Below, in pieces: positions 1 to 5,338 of a stretch of 5,338 nucleotides of DNA; position 1 is the stretch's first letter, and each line of letters opens with the position of its first letter. The notes under the pieces are model-generated. The model was given only the letters and a program-made list of their open reading frames with translations, was not told the origin of the DNA and searched no databases. Source of the stretch: an uncultured Bacilli bacterium (GTDB lineage: Bacteria; Bacillota_I; Bacilli_A; RFN20; CAG-826). The position numbers were made by a program, and so were the translations under genes. Location: the NCBI GenBank assembly GCA_944358755.1, contig CALVRY010000078.1:1-5338 (forward strand). The letters run 5' to 3'.

Positions 1-649
1 GTATAGAAATTTCGTGTTTATTCGCTCCTTTTTGTGGTGCGTAAACAAAATTTGCACCATTTTTTCCAAAAAGTTCGTTTTTACAATCGTTGACAATTGT
101 TATTTCATAATTCAATTTGATAACGCCATTTAAATCAATTTTCTTAATCGATTTAGCTTTACGAATGTTTAAATTTTCAATTTCTACGTTCTCTTTATTT
201 AAAAATTTATAACCTAAAGCCGTTAATACACCTAAACCTAAATCTGAAGTCCCACTTCCACCTAATCCCAAAAATAACTTATTTATTTTAAAATCGTTTA
301 ATCTTACTAGTGCTTGCCCTAATCCTAAACTAGTTCTATCGAAAATGGATGATTTATTCAAATCTTTTAAAAGTGTTAATCCAATTATTTTTGCGGATTC
401 CAAATATGCGTTATTTTTATCATCAATCAATACTGGTATTATGATTTCTTTATTTTCAAGAGATTTAACATTTATAAAAACTTCTTTCCCTTTTTTATAA
501 TATTCGATTGTTTCGTAAAAACCATCTCCACCATCCGAAATTGGATAAGTTTTAGATCCTGTTAAATTCGCTTTAAATAGTCTAGCTAGTTCGAGCGAAG
601 AAATTGATCCTTTAAAAGAATCTATTAAAACTAAAAATTTAGTATGCAT
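1..649 (-). CDS. glxK: Glycerate kinase (GlxK/GarK family), N-terminal part, cut by window edge
   Basis: The frame is open from the ATG at 649 to the window edge: 216 codons, about 57% of a family that usually runs to about 370-380 residues. It carries the glycerate kinase signatures DSFKGSIS (residues 10-17), PISDGGDG (36-43, normally PxADGGEG), GLGGSGTSDLG (128-138, normally GxGGSATNDGG) and APQKGAN (204-210). Members phosphorylate D-glycerate with ATP in the cytoplasm, linking glycerate or glyoxylate use to glycolysis. Whether the product is 2- or 3-phosphoglycerate cannot be read here. The ATG lies one base after the TAA of the upstream CoA-disulfide reductase gene and has no clear Shine-Dalgarno sequence, so translation is probably coupled to that gene. 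No internal stop or frameshift is seen. The family call is firm; the symbol is a family name rather than a proven orthologue. Confidence 0.9.
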   Translation of the reverse strand, partial: MHTKFLVLIDSFKGSISSLELARLFKANLTGSKTYPISDGGDGFYETIEYYKKGKEVFINVKSLENKEIIIPVLIDDKNNAYLESAKIIGLTLLKDLNKSSIFDRTSLGLGQALVRLNDFKINKLFLGLGGSGTSDLGLGVLTALGYKFLNKENVEIENLNIRKAKSIKKIDLNGVIKLNYEITIVNDCKNELFGKNGANFVYAPQKGANKHEISI

Positions 650-650
650 T

Positions 651-2288
651 TTAAATTATGTTTTTGTAAAGCTTATAAATCTTAAAGCCACCAGCTAAAT
701 GAGAACATTTATAACCTTTTTGAGTTAAGATTCTACAAGCAATATAAGATCTAATTGCGCTTAAGCAAATTAAACAAATTTCTTTATTTTTATCAATTTT
801 TGCAAGGTTTTCTCTCAATTCATCGATAGGAATATTTATACTTCCTTCGATATTTTCTGCCTCAAATTCAGCTTTTGTTCTAACATCAACTATCATACAA
901 TTTGGGTTGTTTTTAATTGATTCGATATCTTCAGCATAAAATTGTTTCACTAGGTTATTTTTAATATTTTCAATCATATAACCAACCATGTTAATAGGAT
1001 CTTTTGCCGAACCAAAAGGTGGAGCATATGATAATTCTAGATTTTTAAGTTCATATCCTTTGATTTTGAATTTCATCATCGCTGCTAACAAATCTATTCG
1101 TTTATCAACGCCTTCTTCTCCGATAATTTGTGCGCCAAGAATTTCATAACTTTTTTTATCAAATAATACTTTTATTGTTAGAGCTTTACTACCTGGGTAA
1201 TAAGTCGCGTGATTTGCAGGTGTTAAATAAATTTTCCCATATTCAAGCTTTTTTGTTTTCAATTGTGCTTCATTAAAACCAGTTGATGCTATCGACAAAT
1301 CAAAAAGTTTTAAAATTGATGTGCCTAATGCTCTTATCGCCATTTCCTCTTTATTTATAAGAAAATTAGCTAACTCTCTTCCTTCTTTATTAGCTAATCC
1401 TGCTAAAGGAATGTAGGTCTCGCTATTATCAATTTCAGAAACGCAAGACGTAACATCACCAATTGCAAAAATGTCAGGATCACTAGTTGTGAAATTAGAA
1501 TTAACTTTTATTGAATTCTTTAGTCCTAAATCTAATTTGCCATTTGCTAATTCTGATGCAGGTTTTACTCCTATTGCTTGGATTAAAATTTCTGAGGTGA
1601 ATTCTCCTTTATCAGTTGAAACCTTAACTTTATCTTTATCTTCACTAACATTCATAACAAATATTTTTAACTTTAGATCAATTCCATGTTTAGTTATTTC
1701 ATTATGTGCCAAAGTCGCCATTTCTGAATCAAGATTAGCAAGACAATGGTTTTGAGCTTCTATTAGAGTGACCTTAATATTTAACTTAGCTAGGTTTTCT
1801 AAAATTTCTAAACCAATAAAACCTCCGCCAATTACAATTGCACTTTTTACTTTATTTCCTATGATATATCTTTTGATTTTCGAAGCATCTTCAACCGTTT
1901 TGAGTTCAAAAATTTTATCACTTAATGGTGCAATTTTAATAGCTTCTGCCCCAGTTGCAATGATTAATTTATCATATGAATCAGTAAAAATCTCTGCAGT
2001 TTTAAGGTTTTTTATTCTAATTTTATGTTCTGTGTTTAAAACTTCAACGACTTCCGAATTAGTTTTAACATCAATATTAAATCTGCTTTTTAAACTTGCT
2101 GGAGTTTGTAAAGTTAGACTATCTTGACTCTCGATTGTTGAAGAAATGTAATAAGGTAGACCACAATTTGCATAAGATACAAAATTTGTTTTTTCATAAA
2201 TTACAATTTCACAATTTTCATCAAGTCTTCTTAATCTACAAGCAAAACTTGCTCCACTTGCAACTCCACCAATTATTACATACTTCAT
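651..2288 (-). CDS. CoA-disulfide reductase / FAD-dependent pyridine nucleotide-disulfide oxidoreductase with C-terminal rhodanese domain
   Basis: This 545-residue protein has an N-terminal FAD-binding Rossmann motif (IIGGVASGAS, 5-14), then SYANCGLPYY (38-47), where C42 matches the single redox cysteine of CoA-disulfide reductases. It continues with ATG (111-113), an NAD(P)H-binding GGGFIGLE (154-161) and the second FAD motif FAIGDVT (274-280). A dimerisation domain follows, with YAPPFGSAKDP at about 421-431. Residues about 453-545 form a rhodanese domain with active loop CLSAIR (C508 to R513) and the usual DVRTKAEFE start. The architecture is that of CoADR-RHD enzymes, which reduce CoA disulfide, CoA persulfide or polysulfide with NAD(P)H; some relatives are annotated as NADH oxidases. 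It is probably cytoplasmic. The ATG at 2288 has a strong GGAGG seven bases upstream. It sits 24 nt after the restored end of the HAD gene and one base before glycerate kinase, so all are probably co-transcribed. Exact substrate is inferred only by family. Confidence 0.93.
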   Translation of the reverse strand: MKYVIIGGVASGASFACRLRRLDENCEIVIYEKTNFVSYANCGLPYYISSTIESQDSLTLQTPASLKSRFNIDVKTNSEVVEVLNTEHKIRIKNLKTAEIFTDSYDKLIIATGAEAIKIAPLSDKIFELKTVEDASKIKRYIIGNKVKSAIVIGGGFIGLEILENLAKLNIKVTLIEAQNHCLANLDSEMATLAHNEITKHGIDLKLKIFVMNVSEDKDKVKVSTDKGEFTSEILIQAIGVKPASELANGKLDLGLKNSIKVNSNFTTSDPDIFAIGDVTSCVSEIDNSETYIPLAGLANKEGRELANFLINKEEMAIRALGTSILKLFDLSIASTGFNEAQLKTKKLEYGKIYLTPANHATYYPGSKALTIKVLFDKKSYEILGAQIIGEEGVDKRIDLLAAMMKFKIKGYELKNLELSYAPPFGSAKDPINMVGYMIENIKNNLVKQFYAEDIESIKNNPNCMIVDVRTKAEFEAENIEGSINIPIDELRENLAKIDKNKEICLICLSAIRSYIACRILTQKGYKCSHLAGGFKIYKLYKNII

Positions 2289-2295
2289 TTTACGT

Positions 2296-2300
2296 CCTCC
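2296..2300 (-). promoter_or_regulatory. Ribosome binding site of the CoA-disulfide reductase gene
   Basis: The minus strand reads GGAGG followed by seven bases (ACGTAAA) and the ATG at 2288. This is near-ideal spacing and fixes the start, which also falls directly before the FAD-binding strand MKYVIIGG. Confidence 0.85.
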
Positions 2301-2312
2301 GTTTTAATTATA

Positions 2313-2984
2313 TTAATTGTCAAATAATATATTTTCTAAATTTATATAGTTATTAATTACTAAATCAGCACCATAACTTTTAAGTTAATCTTTGTTTAAT
2401 CTAGAAGCAACACCAACAATTAATTTGGCTCCACCACTTTTTGCAGCAATTATTCCATTTCTTGAGTCTTCAAAAACAATACATTCAGATAAATTTAAAC
2501 CTAGATTGCTAGCGGCAATAATAAAAATCTCAGGATCTGGCTTACTTTTTATTTTTCCATTGTTATATGCAGTTTTACTTAAATCAAACCATCTATATAA
2601 ATTTAAATTATCAAAGAAAAATTTTGTATTTTTAAAAGCCGAGGCAGTTGCAATATTTTGTTTAAGACCTTTTCTTTTAGCAAAATTTAAAAATTCTTCT
2701 AATCCATCAGCTAGTTTAAATTCTTTATTTTTTAAACATAAATCGCGATAAATTATTTCTTTTTCTTCTTCTAATTCCTTTGCTTCGTCAAAAGTAAGAC
2801 TTTTACCAAGAAAATATTTGAAAGTATCAATCGAATTAACACCATGAATATATAAATCAAATTCTTCCTTATTAACTTTACGATTATATTTTTCTAGGAA
2901 AAATTTACTCCACGCTTGATTTTGAAAATCACCATCAAAAAACATGGTGCCATTAAAATCATAAATAATTCCTTTAATTTTCAT
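2313..2984 (-). pseudogene. HAD-superfamily hydrolase (beta-phosphoglucomutase/phosphatase-like), interrupted by in-frame TAA at codon 200
   Basis: From ATG 2984 the open part ends at TAA 2387-2385 (199 residues). It holds all four HAD motifs: DFNGT (D9 nucleophile, N11), the T/S motif ATAS (112-115), K148 in KSKPDP, and FEDSRNG with E172/D173. A helical cap domain lies between motifs I and II. Such cytoplasmic enzymes dephosphorylate or isomerise small phosphorylated metabolites; the substrate is unknown. N11 replaces the usual second Asp of DxD. The same frame continues after the TAA for 23 codons, beginning LKSYGADLVINNYINLE, the expected HAD C-terminus (GADxVI), and ends with TAA at 2315-2313, for 223 residues in all. 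The TAA therefore looks like a nonsense change, perhaps from GAA. The truncated product keeps all catalytic residues but loses the last strand and helix of the core. A TTG at 2990 is an alternative start. The gene overlaps the restored upstream gene by 11 nt. Confidence 0.82.
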
Positions 2985-3296
2985 CTTCAATTCTTTCTAT
3001 TTTAATAATTACTGGTCTTAAACCATCATTGCACGAAACTATGGCTGTCCAGGATGTTTTTTAGTATCTATCCAAGTTTCGTCGTACCATCCATTAGAAC
3101 CATTTGCTAATGCAAAAACATATTGATAAATTGCTTTCCAAGCTTCATCACAAAATCCTTCTGGTTTAGCATAATCGGAATAAAAAACTTGTCCTTCTTT
3201 CATAAGAGGGCATACACCAAATCCTTTAATTCCATATTCTTCGGCTAGTTCTTCTTGAAGCGTAGTTTTTAAAATTGTAATTTTGCATTTTTTCAT
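2974..3296 (-). pseudogene. TIGR04076-family small cysteine-containing protein, frameshifted near the 3' end
   Basis: ATG 3296 opens an 85-residue frame ending at TAG 3041-3039. Its body (EEYGIKGFGVCP, GQVFYSDYAKPEGFCDEAW) resembles the TIGR04076 family, whose function is unknown. Cysteines are C4, C29 and C49. Reading from 3045 in the -1 frame gives AIVSCNDGLRPVIIKIERI and four more residues before TAA 2976-2974. That is the C-terminal segment I expect for this family, including a further cysteine and DGLRPV. Adding one base near 3039-3062 would give a protein of about 107 residues. The -1 frame has a TAA at 3063-3061, so the missing base must lie downstream of that point; the window includes a run of six A at 3062-3057. 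A TGGAG site nine bases before the ATG supports the start. It is the first gene of a probable four-gene operon, and the restored end overlaps the HAD start by 11 nt. The family name rests on recalled sequence similarity. Confidence 0.8.
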
Positions 3297-3305
3297 TTTT
3301 TAAAA

Positions 3306-3310
3306 CTCCA
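3306..3310 (-). promoter_or_regulatory. Ribosome binding site of the TIGR04076-family gene
   Basis: The minus strand reads TGGAG, nine bases before the ATG at 3296. It directly follows the T-run of the leader hairpin, so folding of that hairpin could affect ribosome access. Confidence 0.6.
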
Positions 3311-3344
3311 AAAAATCTTAATATTTCTTTATTAATATTAAGAT
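3310..3344 (-). promoter_or_regulatory. AT-rich 11-bp hairpin with T-run in the leader of the TIGR04076 operon
   Basis: The arms ATCTTAATATT (3344-3334 on the minus strand) and AATATTAAGAT (3325-3315) are perfectly complementary with an 8-base loop. A run of T follows (3314-3310), then the ribosome binding site. It has the form of an intrinsic terminator or attenuator but contains only two G-C pairs' worth of stability, so it would be weak. It could equally be a repressor-binding inverted repeat. The structure is seen directly; the role is inferred. Confidence 0.45.
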
Positions 3345-3378
3345 AAATATAGCTTTTTTAAAACAACAAAAAGTAAAT

Positions 3379-3393
3379 AAGTTTGTCAAACTT
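3379..3393 (-). promoter_or_regulatory. Perfect 15-bp palindrome containing a TTGACA (-35-like) box
   Basis: The minus strand reads AAGTTTGACAAACTT: two perfect 7-base half-sites around a central A. It includes TTGACA at 3389-3384, identical to the sigma-70 -35 consensus. It lies about 85 nt upstream of the TIGR04076 start, between the terminator of the MATE gene and that operon. No convincing -10 box lies 16-18 nt downstream (TTGTTT at 17 nt); a TATATT at 3351-3346 lies too far away. It is best read as a candidate operator at the promoter of the second operon. Confidence 0.45.
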
Positions 3394-3414
3394 TCCTAAA
3401 AATTAGTATTATTT

Positions 3415-3447
3415 TCTATAAAAAGACTGCAAAAGTCTAGTTTTTTT
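3415..3447. terminator. Bidirectional-looking hairpin terminator after the MATE gene
   Basis: The arms AGACT (3424-3428) and AGTCT (3434-3438) flank a 5-base loop. On the minus strand the stem is followed by TTTTT, and on the plus strand by AG and a run of eight T. It stands about 30 nt after the MATE stop codon. The stem is short (5 bp, extendable by A/T pairs on both sides), so strength is uncertain. With no plus-strand gene in view, its useful direction is the minus strand, closing the MarR-MATE operon. Confidence 0.55.
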
Positions 3448-3466
3448 TAAAAATTTCTAGATTTTT

Positions 3467-4810
3467 TCACTTTTTTACATATAATGTTTTCCTTTTATTT
3501 AGAATTAACATAATTATTATAGTTTCAATTGCAACTATTAAAGAAGTAATTGGGAAATTTAACCAAATTCCATTGAGTCCTAGAGAATAAAAACATCCTA
3601 CTAAAATGGCAGGTACAATTAACGCAACAGAAATAGAGATTATTGAAGATTCAATTGGTTTTTCAATTGATGAAAAGAATGATTGGCCAGCATAAGAAAT
3701 CCATTTTGTTAAATAAGTAAATGAGAATATTCCTAAAGCATTGACTGCCATTTGAATTGCAACAATATTTTCTCTAGATATGAAAATTTCTACAAAATTT
3801 TGTGTAAAACCAAGTAGCAACGCAAACGAAACTATGCAAATTACAAAAGATGACAAAAATGCATATTTTTGAATCTTTTTAACTCTATCAATATGCCCCG
3901 CACCAAGATTATAACCAGTAGCAGGTTGTAAAGAGTCACAGGTTCCATACATTAAAGGAATAATAAATTCACTAATATTAATAATAACTCCATATGAATT
4001 AACACCATCTTGGCCTGCTAATTGTAAAAGCAAAATATTAAAAATAATACCCATTAATCTTGCAGAAATATTATTAATAAAAGTTGCGCCGCCATTTTTA
4101 AATATTGAAAAAACTTCATTAAAATAGAATTTTGGCTTTGTAAATTTGAGAACTAATTTGCCTCTAACGAATTTTAAAAGAGCTAAAATCGTACAAATAA
4201 ATATTGATAAAGAAACTGCAAGCGCACTTCCTACTATTCCCATTTTAATAATGCCTAAAAACAAATACTCAATTAACACTACTAAAATGGACATTGTAAT
4301 ATTTAAAAACATACTTGTTTTTATTTTTCCACAAATTCTTAAAAAATTATCCACGGCATAAAAAAGTGAAATAAAAGGTAAGCAAATACAGAAAATTCGG
4401 AAATAATCTAAAGATAGTTGAAATAATTCGTCTTCTGCTCCCATTGCTTGAATTAAAGCTGGAGAACAAAAATAAAAAATAAGCCCAACAAGTGCTTCTA
4501 ATCCTACTATTAATAAAACTGAAGCCGTAAATAATCTGCTAGCTTTTTCAGTATCTTTTTTCCCCAAAGCTATAGCTATAAGAACGCTTGATCCAACGCC
4601 AATCAAATCAGCTATTGACACTAAAATAAAATAAAATGGATACATTAAATTGAAAGCAGCAAATGCAACATCGCCTAAAAAATTAGATACAAAAATTCCA
4701 TCAAATACAGCATAAATGGCACTAAATAACATGCCAATTGCCCCAGGAATAGCAATTTTAAAGAATAATTTGCTAATTTTTGCATTTTCAAAATATTGAT
4801 TATTAACCAC
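3467..4810 (-). CDS. MATE-family multidrug/metabolite efflux transporter
   Basis: This is a 447-residue hydrophobic protein of normal MATE length with about twelve predicted membrane segments. The two homologous MatE halves cover roughly residues 15-175 and 235-395. The N-terminus (KLFFKIAIPGAIGMLFSAIY, then FDGIFVSNFLG) and the GKKDTEKAS loop between helices are typical, as is GTCDSLQPATGYNLGAG in the second half. Members sit in the cytoplasmic membrane and export cationic drugs or metabolites in exchange for Na+ or H+; neither substrate nor ion can be told here. The start is GTG at 4810, supported by a perfect AGGAGG eight bases upstream. It ends in TGA, which shows TGA is a stop here. It lies 34 nt after the restored end of the MarR gene, so the pair is probably one operon controlled by that regulator. 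No interruption is seen in 447 codons. Confidence 0.93.
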   Translation of the reverse strand: MVNNQYFENAKISKLFFKIAIPGAIGMLFSAIYAVFDGIFVSNFLGDVAFAAFNLMYPFYFILVSIADLIGVGSSVLIAIALGKKDTEKASRLFTASVLLIVGLEALVGLIFYFCSPALIQAMGAEDELFQLSLDYFRIFCICLPFISLFYAVDNFLRICGKIKTSMFLNITMSILVVLIEYLFLGIIKMGIVGSALAVSLSIFICTILALLKFVRGKLVLKFTKPKFYFNEVFSIFKNGGATFINNISARLMGIIFNILLLQLAGQDGVNSYGVIINISEFIIPLMYGTCDSLQPATGYNLGAGHIDRVKKIQKYAFLSSFVICIVSFALLLGFTQNFVEIFISRENIVAIQMAVNALGIFSFTYLTKWISYAGQSFFSSIEKPIESSIISISVALIVPAILVGCFYSLGLNGIWLNFPITSLIVAIETIIIMLILNKRKTLYVKK

Positions 4811-4818
4811 CTTTTTGA

Positions 4819-4824
4819 CCTCCT
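4819..4824 (-). promoter_or_regulatory. Ribosome binding site deciding the GTG start of the MATE gene
   Basis: A perfect AGGAGG on the minus strand is followed by eight bases and GTG at 4810-4808. No ATG is better placed, so the GTG start is well supported. Confidence 0.85.
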
Positions 4825-4844
4825 AAACTTAAGACAATTGCGAC

Positions 4845-5273
4845 TTAATTTTCAAACGCTTCTTTAAGATACAAAGAGAAATCGTCCAGTGCGCTTAAAT
4901 AGCTTTCATCGTATTTTTCTAAAAACTTTCGGATAGCCTTTTTTTCAGCTTTATAAATAGGCTTCAACGATTCTTAAGCAAGCTTTTTTCCGCTTTTAGA
5001 AAGTTTAATGAGTAACTCTCTTTTAGTTCCTTCTTTCCTTTCAACAATTAAGTATCCTTTGTTTTCGTATTTTTTAACAATTGTATTTAATGTTGACTTT
5101 GGGATTGCCCAATCAACACTTATTTCTTTTTGAGAAAGTATGTAATTTGGATACAAAGCATAAAGAAGGCAAAACTCTGATTCATTTATTCCAAGTTTCA
5201 TTCCATAATAAGAATAAAGTTCTTCCACCCTTATAATCGAAATCGTATATTTTCTCATTAAATCTTTTTTCAT
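4845..5273 (-). pseudogene. MarR-family transcriptional regulator, interrupted by in-frame TAA at codon 100
   Basis: From ATG 5273 the open part runs 99 residues to TAA 4976-4974. It contains the MarR winged helix-turn-helix: LSQKEISVDWAIPKSTLNTI (about 46-65, recognition helix from P58) and the wing with VERKEGTKREL (77-87). After the TAA the same frame stays open for 42 codons, starting ESLKPIYKAEKKAIRKF, the C-terminal helix pair expected in MarR proteins, and stops at TAA 4847-4845. Whole length would be 142 residues, normal for the family. As written, the product keeps the DNA-binding domain but loses much of the C-terminal dimerisation region, so it should bind DNA poorly. The likely role is ligand-responsive repression of itself and the MATE gene 34 nt downstream. 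The start is supported by AAGGA seven bases before ATG 5273. An in-frame TTG at 5294 would lie upstream of that site and is less likely. Confidence 0.82.
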
Positions 5274-5280
5274 TTTTGCT

Positions 5281-5285
5281 TCCTT
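5281..5285 (-). promoter_or_regulatory. Ribosome binding site of the MarR gene
   Basis: The minus strand has AAGGA, seven bases before ATG 5273. This favours that ATG over the in-frame TTG at 5294, which lies upstream of the site. Confidence 0.65.
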
Positions 5286-5301
5286 AAAATTCAAAATCGA
5301 A

Positions 5302-5335
5302 CTTTAAAATTATAATACGAAATGGAATTTTAAAG
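5302..5335. promoter_or_regulatory. Inverted repeat overlapping the MarR promoter, candidate operator
   Basis: CTTTAAAAT (5302-5310) and ATTTTAAAG (5327-5335) are perfect 9-base inverted copies separated by 16 bases. One arm covers part of the -35 region and the other part of the -10 box and the likely start site. That placement suits autorepression by the adjacent MarR protein. The arms are entirely A/T except one base, so chance occurrence in this AT-rich DNA is possible. Confidence 0.35.
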
Positions 5336-5338
5336 CAA
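5309..5338 (-). promoter_or_regulatory. Sigma-70-type promoter of the MarR-MATE operon
   Basis: The minus strand has a consensus -10 box TATAAT at 5314-5309 and a weak -35 candidate TTGCTT at 5338-5333 (3 of 6 matches), separated by 18 nt. Transcription would begin near 5302, giving a leader of about 30 nt before ATG 5273. The -10 is convincing; the -35 touches the window edge and is uncertain. Confidence 0.6.

Noticed and set aside
2313..2326. A second TTTGACAA box near the end of the HAD gene as an internal promoter for the reductase gene
   Set aside because: It lies in the last codons of the restored HAD frame and the TATAAT-like string is only about 6 nt away, far too close for a -35/-10 pair; it is not a full copy of the upstream palindrome.
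1471..2356. Open frames on the plus strand opposite the reductase gene, and similar ones near 2392-2751 and 4146-4361
   Set aside because: They lie antisense to well-recognised genes, have no family motifs, and lack ribosome binding sites; they are by-products of AT-rich coding sequence.
2982..2990. TTG start at 2990 for the HAD protein
   Set aside because: ATG at 2984 is two codons further in and begins just before the first HAD strand; neither has a clear Shine-Dalgarno site, so ATG is preferred with translational coupling.
2974..3062. Programmed -1 frameshifting at the A6 run in the TIGR04076 gene
   Set aside because: An AAAAAAC string is present but the codons are AAA AAA C, not A AAA AAC, so a tandem slip would put a tRNA-Lys on TAA. 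No clear downstream stimulatory structure was seen. A missing base is simpler.
3421..3466. A second hairpin formed by TCTAG and CTAGA just after the MATE stop
   Set aside because: Only 5 bp with a long A/T loop and overlapping the better terminator stem; too weak to list on its own.
651..5273. TAA reassigned to a sense codon, or TGA read as Trp
   Set aside because: TAA ends the reductase gene and the restored MarR, HAD and TIGR04076 frames at sensible places, TGA ends the MATE gene, and the Trp codons I checked are TGG. Local readthrough is not excluded but global reassignment is.
5271..5294. TTG start at 5294 for the MarR protein
   Set aside because: The AAGGA ribosome binding site lies downstream of it and is correctly spaced for ATG 5273; the extra seven residues show no family match.

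Overview
The window reads as a low-GC, AT-rich bacterial chromosome segment using the standard bacterial code: Trp codons are TGG, and TAA and TGA both terminate. Gene families and base composition suggest an anaerobic Firmicute (Clostridia/Tissierellia-like). That placement is an inference, and a Fusobacterium-like host is not excluded. All six genes lie on the minus strand, so transcription runs from high to low coordinates.

Unit 1 (about 5338 to 3420) is a MarR-family regulator followed 34 nt later by a MATE efflux transporter. It has a recognisable promoter with an overlapping inverted repeat in front and a hairpin/T-run terminator behind. This is the usual layout of a self-regulated drug or metabolite export operon.

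Unit 2 (about 3395 to beyond position 1) holds, in order, a small TIGR04076-family cysteine-containing protein, a HAD hydrolase, a CoA-disulfide reductase with a C-terminal rhodanese domain, and a glycerate kinase cut by the window edge. Spacing is tight (overlap, 24 nt, 1 nt), so it is probably one transcript. Its leader has a perfect 15-bp palindrome around a TTGACA box and an 11-bp hairpin just before the first ribosome binding site.

The main result is that three of the six genes are interrupted near their 3' ends, and the lost C-terminus is still encoded immediately downstream. The MarR gene has an in-frame TAA at codon 100, then 42 more sense codons that finish a normal-length 142-residue MarR protein. 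The HAD gene has an in-frame TAA at codon 200, then 23 codons that finish a 223-residue protein. The TIGR04076 gene has a one-base frameshift that separates the typical C-terminal segment (VSCNDGLRPV) from the rest. The extended ends restore normal operon spacing. These look like very recent lesions, consensus errors or, less likely, recoding. The MATE, CoA-disulfide reductase and glycerate kinase frames are uninterrupted. I found no mobile element, CRISPR array, tRNA or rRNA.
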